Position numbers and translations under genes: made by a program. A stretch of DNA of 64,000 nt, from the NCBI RefSeq assembly GCF_009727055.1, contig NC_052354.1, forward strand, positions 40,060,679 to 40,124,678, in the 5' to 3' direction. Origin of the DNA: Benincasa hispida (Eukaryota; Streptophyta; Magnoliopsida; Cucurbitales; Cucurbitaceae). Under the pieces are notes generated by a model. The model was not told the DNA's origin. It worked only from the letters and a program-made list of their open reading frames with translations, and did no database searches. Positions 55,070-64,000 of the stretch are shown here, piece by piece (the first letter of the stretch is position 1; every line of letters starts with the position of its first letter).

Positions 55070-56170
55070 GACGACTTCAATGCACTTGGAATTACACAAA
55101 TTGGACATGAAACGAAGAAGTTGCATCTAAAAGAAGATTTAAAAGAAAAGTCCTATGTGACTACGACGTGGCACAAGTGGACCAATCATGGGATGAAAAG
55201 ATAGTATACATGTAGAGAAATAATTAAATGAGTTAGACTGTCAAATTATGACATGTGGCACTAAAAAAAATGACTATTTTGACAAAAGATTTATTTTAAA
55301 TTCTTTTAAAAATAATTGAAGCATGCATTGTGAAAAATTTGAATAAATTTAATTTTCTCTCTCCTTAATTTTAAATTGGGTTTTTTCCAAAATTTCATCT
55401 TTTAATCTCCACCTTTCATTATTTTACCTAGATCTAACCGTTACTTTTAAATCCTTCAATTTTATAAATTAGCCAAAATTTCATCTTCTTCCTCGCCTCT
55501 CTTAAATTTTGCAGCAAGCTTTTATCATCTCTTTTCCTCTAAAAAGTGCCTAGAAAGTCTTAAATCTCTCACATTTTATTGATCTTGGTTATTTTTAGTT
55601 TGTGAGAAAATTTGTAGAGTGTTTTCTAGTTGTCAAATTTGTGTAATCTATTCTTGTGAAAGTTTTCTTATGTGGGAATAAAAAATTATCAATTCATTTA
55701 GAATTTGTAATAAGGGGTGTTGGCACCTTGGAATCGAGTATAGTGGTTTAATCCTGAATCCGAAAAATAATTCGCTGTGGTTTGATCTTAAACTTGTTGA
55801 AAAATATCATAATAGATTGGATCTTAAACCTGCAAAATGGTCGATTGTGGTTTGACTCTTGAATCCCTAAAAAGAATAGTAAATCCGTTTGGTTCTCACC
55901 CATAAGAGAATCGTTACTGTAAAATACCCAAGAAGGAGTCTTGGGGAGTGGAGTAGGGATTCTAAACCACTATGAAAATCATCTGTGACATTTCTTTCGA
56001 TATACTCTTTAATTTTTGCAATTTATTTTTGTTGCTAATTATTTTGTTACTTTAAATTATTTTAGATTGAATTGGTTTGTTTAAATTATTCGAAAAAGTT
56101 TTAATTTTTTAAGCATCATTATTAATCCACTCCTCTCTAGTATTATCATACAATCTACACTTCAATAGCG
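55070..56170 (+). mobile_element. Possible LTR-like region, unclassified
   Basis: Pyrimidine-rich leader-like sequence (55470-55520) is followed by three imperfect repeats of GTGGTTTGATCTTAAAC (about 55741-55860) and a GGAGTGGAGTAGGGATTC block. Such phrases recall U5/leader regions of large plant copia elements, but no terminal TG/CA pair, primer site or coding sequence was located. Confidence 0.3.
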
Positions 56171-57230
56171 CTATGGCACTTCATCATTTGTGTCAAAAGT
56201 ATTGCTCTTGGATATTTGTGCTGAGGGTGGCACAGCTGCGCTACCCTACATTTTTCTTCCTCTTTTCTTCTTTTCATTCAATGTATGGATCCGATTTGAT
56301 TTTTTTGGGCATTTTTAAGCTCTTTTTTACTCAAGTTGACATTAACTCTTCGTCTCGAACAAAACCTGAAATCACTAGCAAATAACGTTAAATCTCTTCA
56401 GAATTATATAAAAACTATGTTAAATTACGAGTAAGAAACGTATATTTTCAATGTATTTCAGTCAGTTATATACTCATCTTGCCAGAAAGTTTCATTAGTG
56501 ATGTTTACTAAAATCCATTAACGTAACCCACCTCCAAATTTATTCAATCATTATCATTTCTCTCTCATCTTAAAAAAAAAACAACTCAAATTTATTCAAT
56601 CATTATCATTTATCTTTCATCTATGAGAGCAATTCACAACATTTTTATTAATTGTTTCCCTCGATCTTATTTTTACTACTAATAATTTTTCTTCTAATAT
56701 GAAAAATAAGAAGAAAAAAAAAATCATACTCAGATCCTAAACTTTAAGGTTTGTATTAATTAAAATTTTAAAGTAATAGTTATAATAATTTAAATAAAAC
56801 AAACGTGTATAATTGAATCAATTTTGACTATCAGTTTAGTGATTATATAGTGTTATTTTCACTTGATTCTATTTAAAATCGACTCAAAATGACGTAAATA
56901 AAATTATTTATCTCCCTACATCCTACTAAAATAATATATAATTTATTAAAATAAGTAGAAAAAAATAGAGAAAGACGAGAAATGAAAATCCACTCACATT
57001 AATGAAAATTGCCACAGTCTTTTTAATTCTAGCATGTTTCTCTATTTCACTTTGATCCATGCATTTCAAGAAGTGATCTCATACATGTGAAAGTTATGCA
57101 TCCATCATTTTAAATCAAAATTCTATTAGAGGATCAATCTAAATTTATAGACTTAGACAAGTTTTAGGGTTTTAATGGATATGATTATTAGTTTGAGGTT
57201 TTAAGTCAATATTATGTTATTACAAAGGTT
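56171..57230. other. No gene seen
   Basis: AT-rich DNA. CAAATTTATTCAATCATTATCATTT occurs twice (56536 and 56588) as a short direct repeat. No protein motif was found. Confidence 0.5.
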
Positions 57231-57234
57231 TGAA

Positions 57235-58555
57235 ATATTGATGTACCATGGAAATATTGAGATCCCGAATTTTATGGAAATATTGAGGCCCCGAATTGAT
57301 GAAAATTTCGAGAAACTTTATAAAAATACATGGAAATTGTTATAATTAGTTAATGGAACTTTGAATGTGACTTAATTAGACTATCATTAATCATTTTTAA
57401 TCATCATTTCTATAGAGTAAGATAATGTATTGTAAATATCTGTATAAATTTCGATGTGAGTGCAAGGATTTGAAAAAAAAATAGAAAAATAATTACAAAA
57501 AATATCAAATATTAGATAATTGATTACAAAAGTAAAGGATGGGAAATATTTGCATACAAATAATTGTAAATTGTTCATTATAAAATGTAAATGTCTAATA
57601 CAAAAAAGATGACCTTGGAGCATCTAATCCAGAATATTGATAATTCTGATAGAAACAACAATATTGCTCCCAATGCATCTTATATTGAAAATGTTGAAGA
57701 TAGTTACTTAAATGAAAATGATATGACTCATACGACCAATATATAGACCCTAGTGATGGATACATCTCATTAATGGATGATCTTCCTCCATTAGATGGAT
57801 ATGACATAACATAATAGGACATGACTCTATGCTTATATAACATAATATAATAAGGACATAAAAAATATAATATAACATAATATGGATATAAAAGGCATAA
57901 CATAGTGAAAAATTGACGTGTGAAACTATACAATTAGTATAATCAAGACATGACCACAAAATTGGGAAAAAAAAACTTCTATTGAGCTAGGATAGCATAT
58001 CTAGTTGTTAAAAAAAATCAAAATTTCATCAAAATGGGGGAAAAATCCAAATTCCCTTCCTATAGAAAGTTCGATCGAAATTTTAAGACTTCGACCAATA
58101 TTTTCCATTATAGTTATATGTTCAGTTAAACATACAATATTTATAATTGAACACTTAATTGAACATGTATTGAGGATCCATCAATGTAAAAGAATCACAA
58201 TAACATTAAAAATATTCAACTCCACAATATTCATAAAAATCCTAGCATTAACTTAAATCCATAAATGAGTTCATCAGCACTCTATAACAAATAAGTCTAG
58301 TCTCTCATCGTTGTCAAAATCATATTCTCATATACATTAACAACCATACAGAGAAAAGAAAGTTAAAAGACAAAGGAAAGACTATTGTCGAAGTGATTTT
58401 CCATTGTTGAAGAACATTTGCCAAACCTTGATTCACAACTCGGGATCAACTAACGACCTCCAAACAATTTTCCTCACTCTCTCAACTCTTTTCTACACTA
58501 AAACTCACTACGAGCTCAAACTTTTAATGGTTTGGACGTTTGCAAAACCGTAAGA
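57235..58555. other. AT-rich repeats, no gene seen
   Basis: CCATGGAAATATTGAG followed by ATCCCGAATTTTATGG and then a near copy (57243-57300) is a small direct repeat. 57780-57900 has iterated ATAACATAATATAA words, which create three overlapping Tyr-rich minus-strand frames that are not believed. Confidence 0.5.
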
Positions 58556-58599
58556 TTAATAGAAAATGTTTTCCAAAATTGCAGATTTTTTTCAAAAAT

Positions 58600-58790
58600 A
58601 GTGAATGACGTCGCAGTGCCATTTTACAATGGTGCGATGCTAGGGCGATGCAGACACCCTTGGATGGTTCTCGTCACGGTGCCACTCCATAGCGTCACAA
58701 TGCCATCCCAAACCCTGCTCTTGGGTTTGGGTGCCGCATGTATCAATGTGGAGCGTCGAAGCTTTTTTTTTTTGTGCACACTTGTTTGCC
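58600..58790. repeat. GC-rich GCGTCACAATGCC motif cluster
   Basis: GACGTCGCAGTGCC, GGTGCGATGCTAGGGCGATGC, CACGGTGCCACTCC and AGCGTCACAATGCC resemble the clusters in the copia-B and copia-F leaders. It is probably a fragment of another family member; no LTR is adjacent. Confidence 0.5.
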
Positions 58791-58899
58791 TTCTTTTCTT
58801 CGCTATCCCTTCTTAACTTTATTACGCAAAATTGATCCATTTTCACTTTGTTGATCTCAAAATCTCGTTCTCTTACTCGAATCCTAAAATTCACTAGCA

Positions 58900-59400
58900 A
58901 ACGACATTAAATCTAACAATATAAAGTAAAAGTGACTCCAAATAAAAGGCAAATAAATAACTTTTTACTTACCTATTAACAAAAGGCAACTACAATGACA
59001 CATGAATAATCTAATTTTAGTGAATGATAACTTAGACTCCCCTAAATATGAGATTGACATTCTCTCATCTTTTCCTGCTAGCTTTCATACAAGTAGCAAG
59101 ATCTTTAGAACAGGAAAAGACTTCATAATCTTTAATTTATAAGATACATAGATTACTCTCCTCTTATTACAAATTGATTTTGACTTAAAACTTGATAAAA
59201 CCAAAAGAAAAGGAAAAAGTATTGTTTGCTTGGCTTTTAAACTTGTAATATTTTCTTTCGTTTGGTTTCTTAAAATTTTTTTAAAAAGGAAAAAAAAGAA
59301 AAAAAGAAAAAAAAAACCTCTGAAAAGATGTTGGGTTATTTAACTTATTATGAAGGGTCATTTATGAGGCCCATATGGCCTATTAGGTTTTTATGCTTAA
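58900..59400. other. No gene seen
   Basis: AT-rich sequence with A-rich runs (59280-59320). It may hold upstream sequence for the candidate gene that starts at 59424, but no TATA box could be assigned with confidence. Confidence 0.45.
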
Positions 59401-59423
59401 AACCTTCAGCATCCGGTTAATCG

Positions 59424-59555
59424 ATGTTGAGGCAAACCGAGAAGAGTCTGGCGGCAGAGAAGATAATTAGGGAAAAACACAGAAAACAGTTCATTCCGTA
59501 CAGAAGTGTTTTCAGCCTTTTGGTCTTTCGATTTTCGATTGAACTGAAATTTTGA
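59424..59555 (+). CDS. Candidate first exon or short ORF of an unidentified plant gene
   Basis: ATG at 59424 opens a 43-codon frame, beginning MLRQTEKSLAAEKIIREKHR. Its first 27 residues are highly charged and helix-like, unlike the low-complexity frames around it. The GC content of this stretch is higher than its surroundings. After PYR the residues become hydrophobic (SVFSLLVFRFSIEL), which may be intron read-through, although no exact AG/GT donor is evident. A second coding-like frame lies at 59657-59851 (NLLNRDFFSLHFKEIIDHKC, IQVLTDNGKG). The product is not recognised, and it could be a pseudogene or chance. Confidence 0.3.
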   Translation: MLRQTEKSLAAEKIIREKHRKQFIPYRSVFSLLVFRFSIELKF

Positions 59556-60182
59556 CAACGTGTTCTTTGGTCTTTAATACTACATACAGTCAGATTATAA
59601 TGGATAATTATTTACCAGTGAGATCTTTCTAATTTATCGTTCTTTGTTGTAGCCATTTGTTACTGAGAGATTTATTAATCTTGAGATATCTATTGTGTAT
59701 GTCTTTAGTTGTGACTAAGGAGAACTTGTTGAATAGAGATTTTTTTAGTCTCCATTTTAAGGAAATAATTGATCATAAATGTGGCATTCAGGTGTTAACA
59801 GATAATGGCAAAGGCATTGGAGGAGAGAATTTTCAAAGACATGAAATCTAGCAAAGGTAGCTGTGTGGCTTGTGTGTGAGATGAATATTCACCACTTCTT
59901 TTCCTTTGGCCAGAGCATCACAAATGTACCCTACTTGACGACCTATCTCTTGGTTAACACACAAAAAGTTTTGTGATGTATTTTCTATGTTGTTTTGGGT
60001 CTATATATATCATGTTATTTAACTTGACGCGAGAGTTTTGAACTTCTAACCTTGTTATCCAAAATATATACATTAAATAGTTAATCTATGCTGAAGTAAT
60101 TTGTAGTGTATATATGATTTTGCATTAACAATTTGCTAGTGTTTTTGTATGTAATCTATGTTACACTAGCTTCTACAGATCA

Positions 60183-60221
60183 GACATGTGGCCCAGGCAC
60201 GTTCTTATGGTGCCACATGTC
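60183..60221. repeat. 10-bp perfect inverted repeat
   Basis: GACATGTGGC (60183-60192) and GCCACATGTC (60212-60221) are perfect reverse complements with a 19-base loop. The arms contain the palindrome ACATGT. Poly-T-rich DNA follows. Confidence 0.85.
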
Positions 60222-60224
60222 AAT

Positions 60225-61960
60225 CCCACTGTTTGCCTTTTTTTTTAATATTTTTTTTAATTTTTTATTGTTTTCTCTTTTTTCTACTGTTTTTCGTTTA
60301 TTTTTTTTTATTTTTTCCTTTTAATTTAATTTTCTTTTCTTCGACAATCATTTTTATTTTATAATTTAATTATTTTTATTCTCTTTTTCCACCTACAAAA
60401 TAACATTTAAATTTCAATATTATTTTAACATTTGAATTCATTTAAATTTAAAAATTAAAAACGACGAGTTGCAAATTACTTTTTTTTTTTTTTTTCAAAA
60501 TTTGATTTGATTTTTAAAGACATTTGTAGAAAGTGAATAACAACACGTATAACTTATGAATAGAAATAATGTTTTTATGCTTAATTTTTTTTAAAAAAAA
60601 AACTATTATCAAATGAGAATTTAAGCCACATTTGGTAACCATTTCATTTTTTGTTTTTTGCTTTTGAAAATTAAGTCTATTTCCTCCTTATTTTTTTACA
60701 ATGTTTTGTATCTTTCTTAAATACAATAGTTAAATTCTTAACCAAATTTCAAAAACAAAAACAAGATTTTAAAAGCTACTTTTCTATTTTCAAAATGGCT
60801 TTATTTTTTAAACCATTGGTAAAAAGTAGGAAACAAAAGAAGAAATTTAGAGGTAAAAGTAATGTTTATAGACTTAATTTTCAAAAACCAAATTGTTACC
60901 AAACGGAAACTTAATTTTTTCTTTTATTCAAGTACAAAAATTGTTTTGATTACGAAATCAAATATACGTAGGTATAATGTGTAAGGACAAACTAATACCA
61001 TTTGTACCCTTTAATTTGGCACACGAGTACAACTTTTCTTTCCTTTTCATTATTTCTTCTTCTTTCCAAAAAATGTATTCAAGTGCAACTTATCTTCATA
61101 TTTCTTTTTCTTTTTGAAAATATATTATTCATATCCATATAGTGTGATTAAAAGTAGATTTTATATATGATATTTACCATCATATAAGATTGCTTCATAT
61201 GCAATTGATTCACAAAATCAAATCATTTTGTTAACTTTTTTCTTTGTGAGCTCATTATGTTTTAATTCTTATATTGATTTCACTTTGTAATTATACTTTG
61301 TCAATAATGCCTAGGCAGTGTACGATATTTATATAAAATTCTAACTTCCAAAACTTAGAAGTTACTGAAAAAAAATATATATCAAAAGAATTACTAATCT
61401 AGGCCACTTTTTCCCCCAATTTTGATTAAAAGAATATTTTGATCTCTTAACTTTCATCGGATTATAAATTTAGTTTTTTTTTTTTTTTTTTTTTTTTGTA
61501 AACTTCAAAGGGGTTTGACTTTACCTTGTTTGATAGAATGCATTTTGATTGTTGTTCATTCACGAGTTTTTCCTTTGTGCACTGATCCATTTTTATGTAA
61601 TGTTTGTCATATTTTGAAGGTATTTTATGCTTTATGTCATTTTTTAGTTGCTTTCCATTCTTAACATTATTGATGTGTTATCATTGTTATCATTATCTAT
61701 ATTGATGTATTGGATTGAACTCTAAAAAAAATTGCAAGAATACAATAAAATGGAAAAGTCGCAAAGCACGTGATTGATATATAAATTTTTTTGTAGAGTT
61801 AGTGACAAAATTAAACTTGGTTACCATGTACTTTATTTTTTGCTTGTTTGGAGATTGTACCTGGTTCCAATTCCTTCTCTAAAATTTTAAGCAATTTTCT
61901 TTTAAGTTGAGTTTAGTATCTATAAACACCTAATTTGAGTAACGTTAACATTCTTTGTCT
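60225..61960. other. Poly-T and AT-rich stretch, no gene seen
   Basis: It contains long T runs (60236-60310, 60481-60495, 61467-61498). It could be a long intron of the candidate gene or plain intergenic DNA. Confidence 0.45.
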
Positions 61961-61984
61961 TTTCATCTCCTTTGATTTGAGTAA

Positions 61985-62240
61985 TCTTTTTTTTTTTTTT
62001 TTTTTGCAGGGCGTTAAGATGGTGGTAAACAAATGAGTCTAAATGTTGAAATAATGAAATAAGGGATTATTTTTTACTTTATAACTTACTTCGATCTAAA
62101 ATTTGTAAAGTTGATGCTTCTTAGCTTAAATACTTTGTTGCAATTGTAAGTACTGGTGTGGTTGTCGGTGTAAAATTAGAATGCTCTTTCTTTGTTAGTT
62201 TTTTAAAGTTACAATCTATCAATGCATCTTAGTGTTACTC
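61985..62240 (+). other. Candidate 3' splice site and last exon
   Basis: A run of about 22 T residues ends TGCAG at 62010, a strong plant acceptor. It is followed by GGCGTTAAGATGGTGGTAAAC and a stop codon, then by UTR-like sequence with TTTGTTGCAATTG. It might be the last exon of the gene starting near 59.4 kb. There is no protein-level support. Confidence 0.25.
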
Positions 62241-62545
62241 TATCTCTATAAGAGCAAAATGGTATTAGTCGTAATGTCTTCATAACGTTTAGAACAATAC
62301 TAATTATTGTTGGTTGTTTGTTTCTTAAATTGAAGCTAAAAATAAAGAATAATCCAAGTCATGAAAATCTATTACTTCATGATCATGTTAAGCATAGTGA
62401 TTGTTATTCCATTAGTTTGATAATAGATTCATTGAAAATTTTTTAGTTAAATACTTTTGATAATAGATTCATTAAAACTTTTTTTAGTTAAATTAGTTTA
62501 TAGTTCTTATGAGCTATTTATTGATAGTTTGGAACCAAGATAAAA

Positions 62546-62765
62546 AGTTAAATTAAGGTTTTAATGGAAAAGAGAAGAAGAGAATGCACAAGTTTAACGT
62601 GGAAAACCCTAGAACAGGGAGAAAAAATCACGATAAGAAGTGCTTTTTTATTATTTTCTGATACACAGATTACAAGAAAACTGTTCAAATAAATAGACAA
62701 GTAGGAAGACCTAGATGCATAATAAATTACAAAAACGCTCCTAGGGTAAATATTTATTTTCAACA
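62546..62765 (-). repeat. 3' LTR of copia-G
   Basis: The minus strand begins TGTTGAAAATAAATATTTACC. The far end, near 62546, is set by similarity to copia-E and is approximate. Confidence 0.75.
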
Positions 62766-62780
62766 CTCCCCCTCAAGTTG
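62766..62780 (-). other. Polypurine tract of copia-G
   Basis: The minus strand reads CAACTTGAGGGGGAG directly before the LTR, the same as in copia-E. Confidence 0.88.
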
Positions 62781-63225
62781 GGGTATAGATATCAATAAGA
62801 CTCAACTTGCTAACACAATAATCAAAATTGTGTCTAATCAACCCTTTTGTAAGGACATCTGCGACTTGCTGATTTGAAGGAATATAAGGGATGGATATGC
62901 TTCCATTGTCCAGTCTCTCCTTGATGAAATGTCTATCAATCTCCACATGTTTTGTCCTGTCGTGCTAAACAGGATTATTTGCAATACTTATTGTTGCTTT
63001 ATTGTCACAAAAAAGCTTCATCGGGAATTCACTATCTTGATGGAGATTCGTCAAAACTTTCTTCAACCAGATCTCTTCACATATCTCTAGGCTCATGGCC
63101 CTGTATTCAGCTTCAGTGCTACTTCTGGCTACAACCCCTTGTTTTTTACTCCTCCAAGTAACCAGATTCCCCCACACAAAGGTGCAACACCCAGACATTG
63201 ACTTTCTGTCAACAACATAACCTAC
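62780..63225 (-). pseudogene. copia-G RNase H
   Basis: CTFVWGNLVTWRSKKQGVV, SSTEAEYRAMSLEICEEIWL (catalytic Glu) and LFCDNKATISIANNPV (catalytic Asp) lie in frame 63198-62965. The next codon is TAG, where Gln is expected. After it the same frame gives HDRTKHVEIDRHFIKERLDN and ADVLTKGLI. The first Asp motif (EAYTDSD) ends the upstream frame at 63226, followed by a stop. Apart from two stops the domain is well kept. Confidence 0.87.
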
Positions 63226-64000
63226 CTAGTCAGAATCGGTGTAAGCTTCAATAAAGCGTTTATCAAACTTCCTGAACATCAAGCCCTTACCAGAAGTTGT
63301 CTTCAGATATCTTAAAATGTGCTCAACACCCATCATATGTTCCTCGTAGGGAGCTTGCATGAATTGACTGACAACACTCACCGCGTAAGATATATTAGGT
63401 CTAGTATGAGATAAGTAAATTAATTTCCTAACTAGTCGTTGATATCTCTCTTTTTTTACGGAAACTCTGTTATCCATATTACTAAGCTTTGTATTATATT
63501 CCACAGAGGTGTCAACAGGCTTACACCTGATCATACTTGTCTCTTTAAGTAAGTCGAGAGTGTACTTCTGTTGAGAGACTGAAATACCCTCTTTTGATCG
63601 AGCAACTTCCATCTGGAGAAAGTACCCCAGCTTTCCAAGGTTTTTAATCTCGAAATCCTCGGCCATTTTCTTTTTTAGTCTCACAATCTCAATAGCATCA
63701 TCACCAGATAAAACTATGTCATTAACATAAACAATAAGGACTGCAATCCTCCCTGAGATCGACTTCTTTGTAAAGAACATGTGGACTGAGTGCCCTTGAT
63801 TATACCCTTGGGATTTTACAAAAGTAGTGAATTTGTCAAATCAAGCCCTCGGGGACTGTTTTAATCCATACAGCGACTTTTTTAGTCTGTAGAACCGATG
63901 CTTAAATTGACTCTCGAATCCCGGGGGAGGACTCATGTACATCTAGTTGATGAAGAGGCCAATCTTTATTCTTTGCTATTGATAACAACACCTGGACAGT
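63226..64000 (-). pseudogene. copia-G reverse transcriptase (C-terminal two-thirds)
   Basis: The frame 63780-63226 reads AVLIVYVNDIVLSGDDAIEI (YVDD box changed to YVND), EDFEIKNLGKLGYFLQMEVA, CKPVDTSVEYNTKLSN and IYLSHTRPNISYAVSVVSQFM. Upstream (63781-64000) is [11 protein letters not shown] followed by TGA where Trp is normal, then FDKFTTFVKSQGYNQGHS. The gene continues past the window. The Asp-to-Asn change at the catalytic box and the stop exclude activity. Confidence 0.88.

Larger units (their letters stand above)
62546..64000 (-). mobile_element. copia-G: 3' part of a copia-E family element (runs off the window)
   Basis: On the minus strand the order is reverse transcriptase (64000-63226), RNase H (63225-62780), polypurine tract and 3' LTR (62765 to about 62546). 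LTR start (TGTTGAAAATAAAT), polypurine tract and pol protein sequence match copia-E closely, so they are one family. The 5' half lies beyond 64000. No target duplication can be tested. Confidence 0.88.

Noticed and set aside
57595..57959. Tyr/Ser-rich minus-strand frames
   Set aside because: They derive from iterated ATAACATAATAT words; no domain.
1..64000. tRNA, rRNA or integrated plant virus sequences
   Set aside because: No cloverleaf-like or rRNA-conserved words were noticed, and all reverse transcriptases seen are in Ty1/copia order (integrase before reverse transcriptase), not pararetroviral.

Overview
The window reads as intergenic heterochromatin from a flowering-plant nuclear genome. 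It is AT-rich, no intact multi-exon host gene is visible, and Ty1/copia, Ty3/gypsy, CACTA, hAT-like and Mutator-like (MULE) remnants sit inside one another. The gag and pol types recall those abundant in Cucurbitaceae; that taxon is an inference, and the safe statement is dicot plant. No bacterial, organellar or CRISPR features were seen. Every coding region listed is a decayed transposon gene, apart from one weak candidate for a small host gene. Layout. 0.8-2.5 kb and 10.3-11.2 kb hold two direct copies of a truncated copia gag/protease segment; the first was hit by a 607-bp hAT-like MITE. 2.6-4.3 kb is a gypsy-type LTR on the minus strand. 4404-10212 is a nearly complete minus-strand copia element (copia-A) with both LTRs and a CTCTC target-site duplication (TSD). 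12.5-16.1 kb holds two CACTA-like pieces with TTGAC/GTCAA subterminal repeats, a small intron-containing gene relic and a CGATCG-type repeat array. 16.1 to about 35.9 kb is one plus-strand copia element (copia-B) broken up by a minus-strand gag/LTR fragment (copia-M), a complete second copia element (copia-E, 22456-28152, TSD GAGGA), an LTR-like insert at 28.5-29.45 kb, and a solo LTR in its 3' LTR. About 35.9-49.2 kb is a second member of the same family (copia-F) on the minus strand, placed tail to tail with copia-B and carrying a solo LTR and a gypsy-like LTR insert. 49.2-54.3 kb is a MULE with a plus-strand transposase relic and a minus-strand DUF1985/ULP1-like gene relic. 54.3-62.5 kb is mostly low-complexity AT-rich sequence with a possible short gene (59.4-62.2 kb). 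62.5-64 kb is the 3' part of a minus-strand copia element (copia-G) of the same family as copia-E, running off the window. How the parts relate. The elements do not cooperate as a pathway. They record successive insertions, LTR-LTR recombination and decay by nonsense mutations that are mostly C-to-T or G-to-A changes. The feature that standard annotation does not explain is a degenerate motif with core CGATCG (about AAACGATCGTNTAG). It forms loose arrays in a CACTA-like element, in copia LTR/leader sequences and in several non-coding gaps of the MULE, which are unrelated hosts. In two full copia-family leaders the corresponding place is filled by a different GC-rich motif (about GCGTTGCAATGCT). 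The closest thing to a new phenomenon here is this repeat, which is dispersed across transposable-element classes and appears exchangeable in position.
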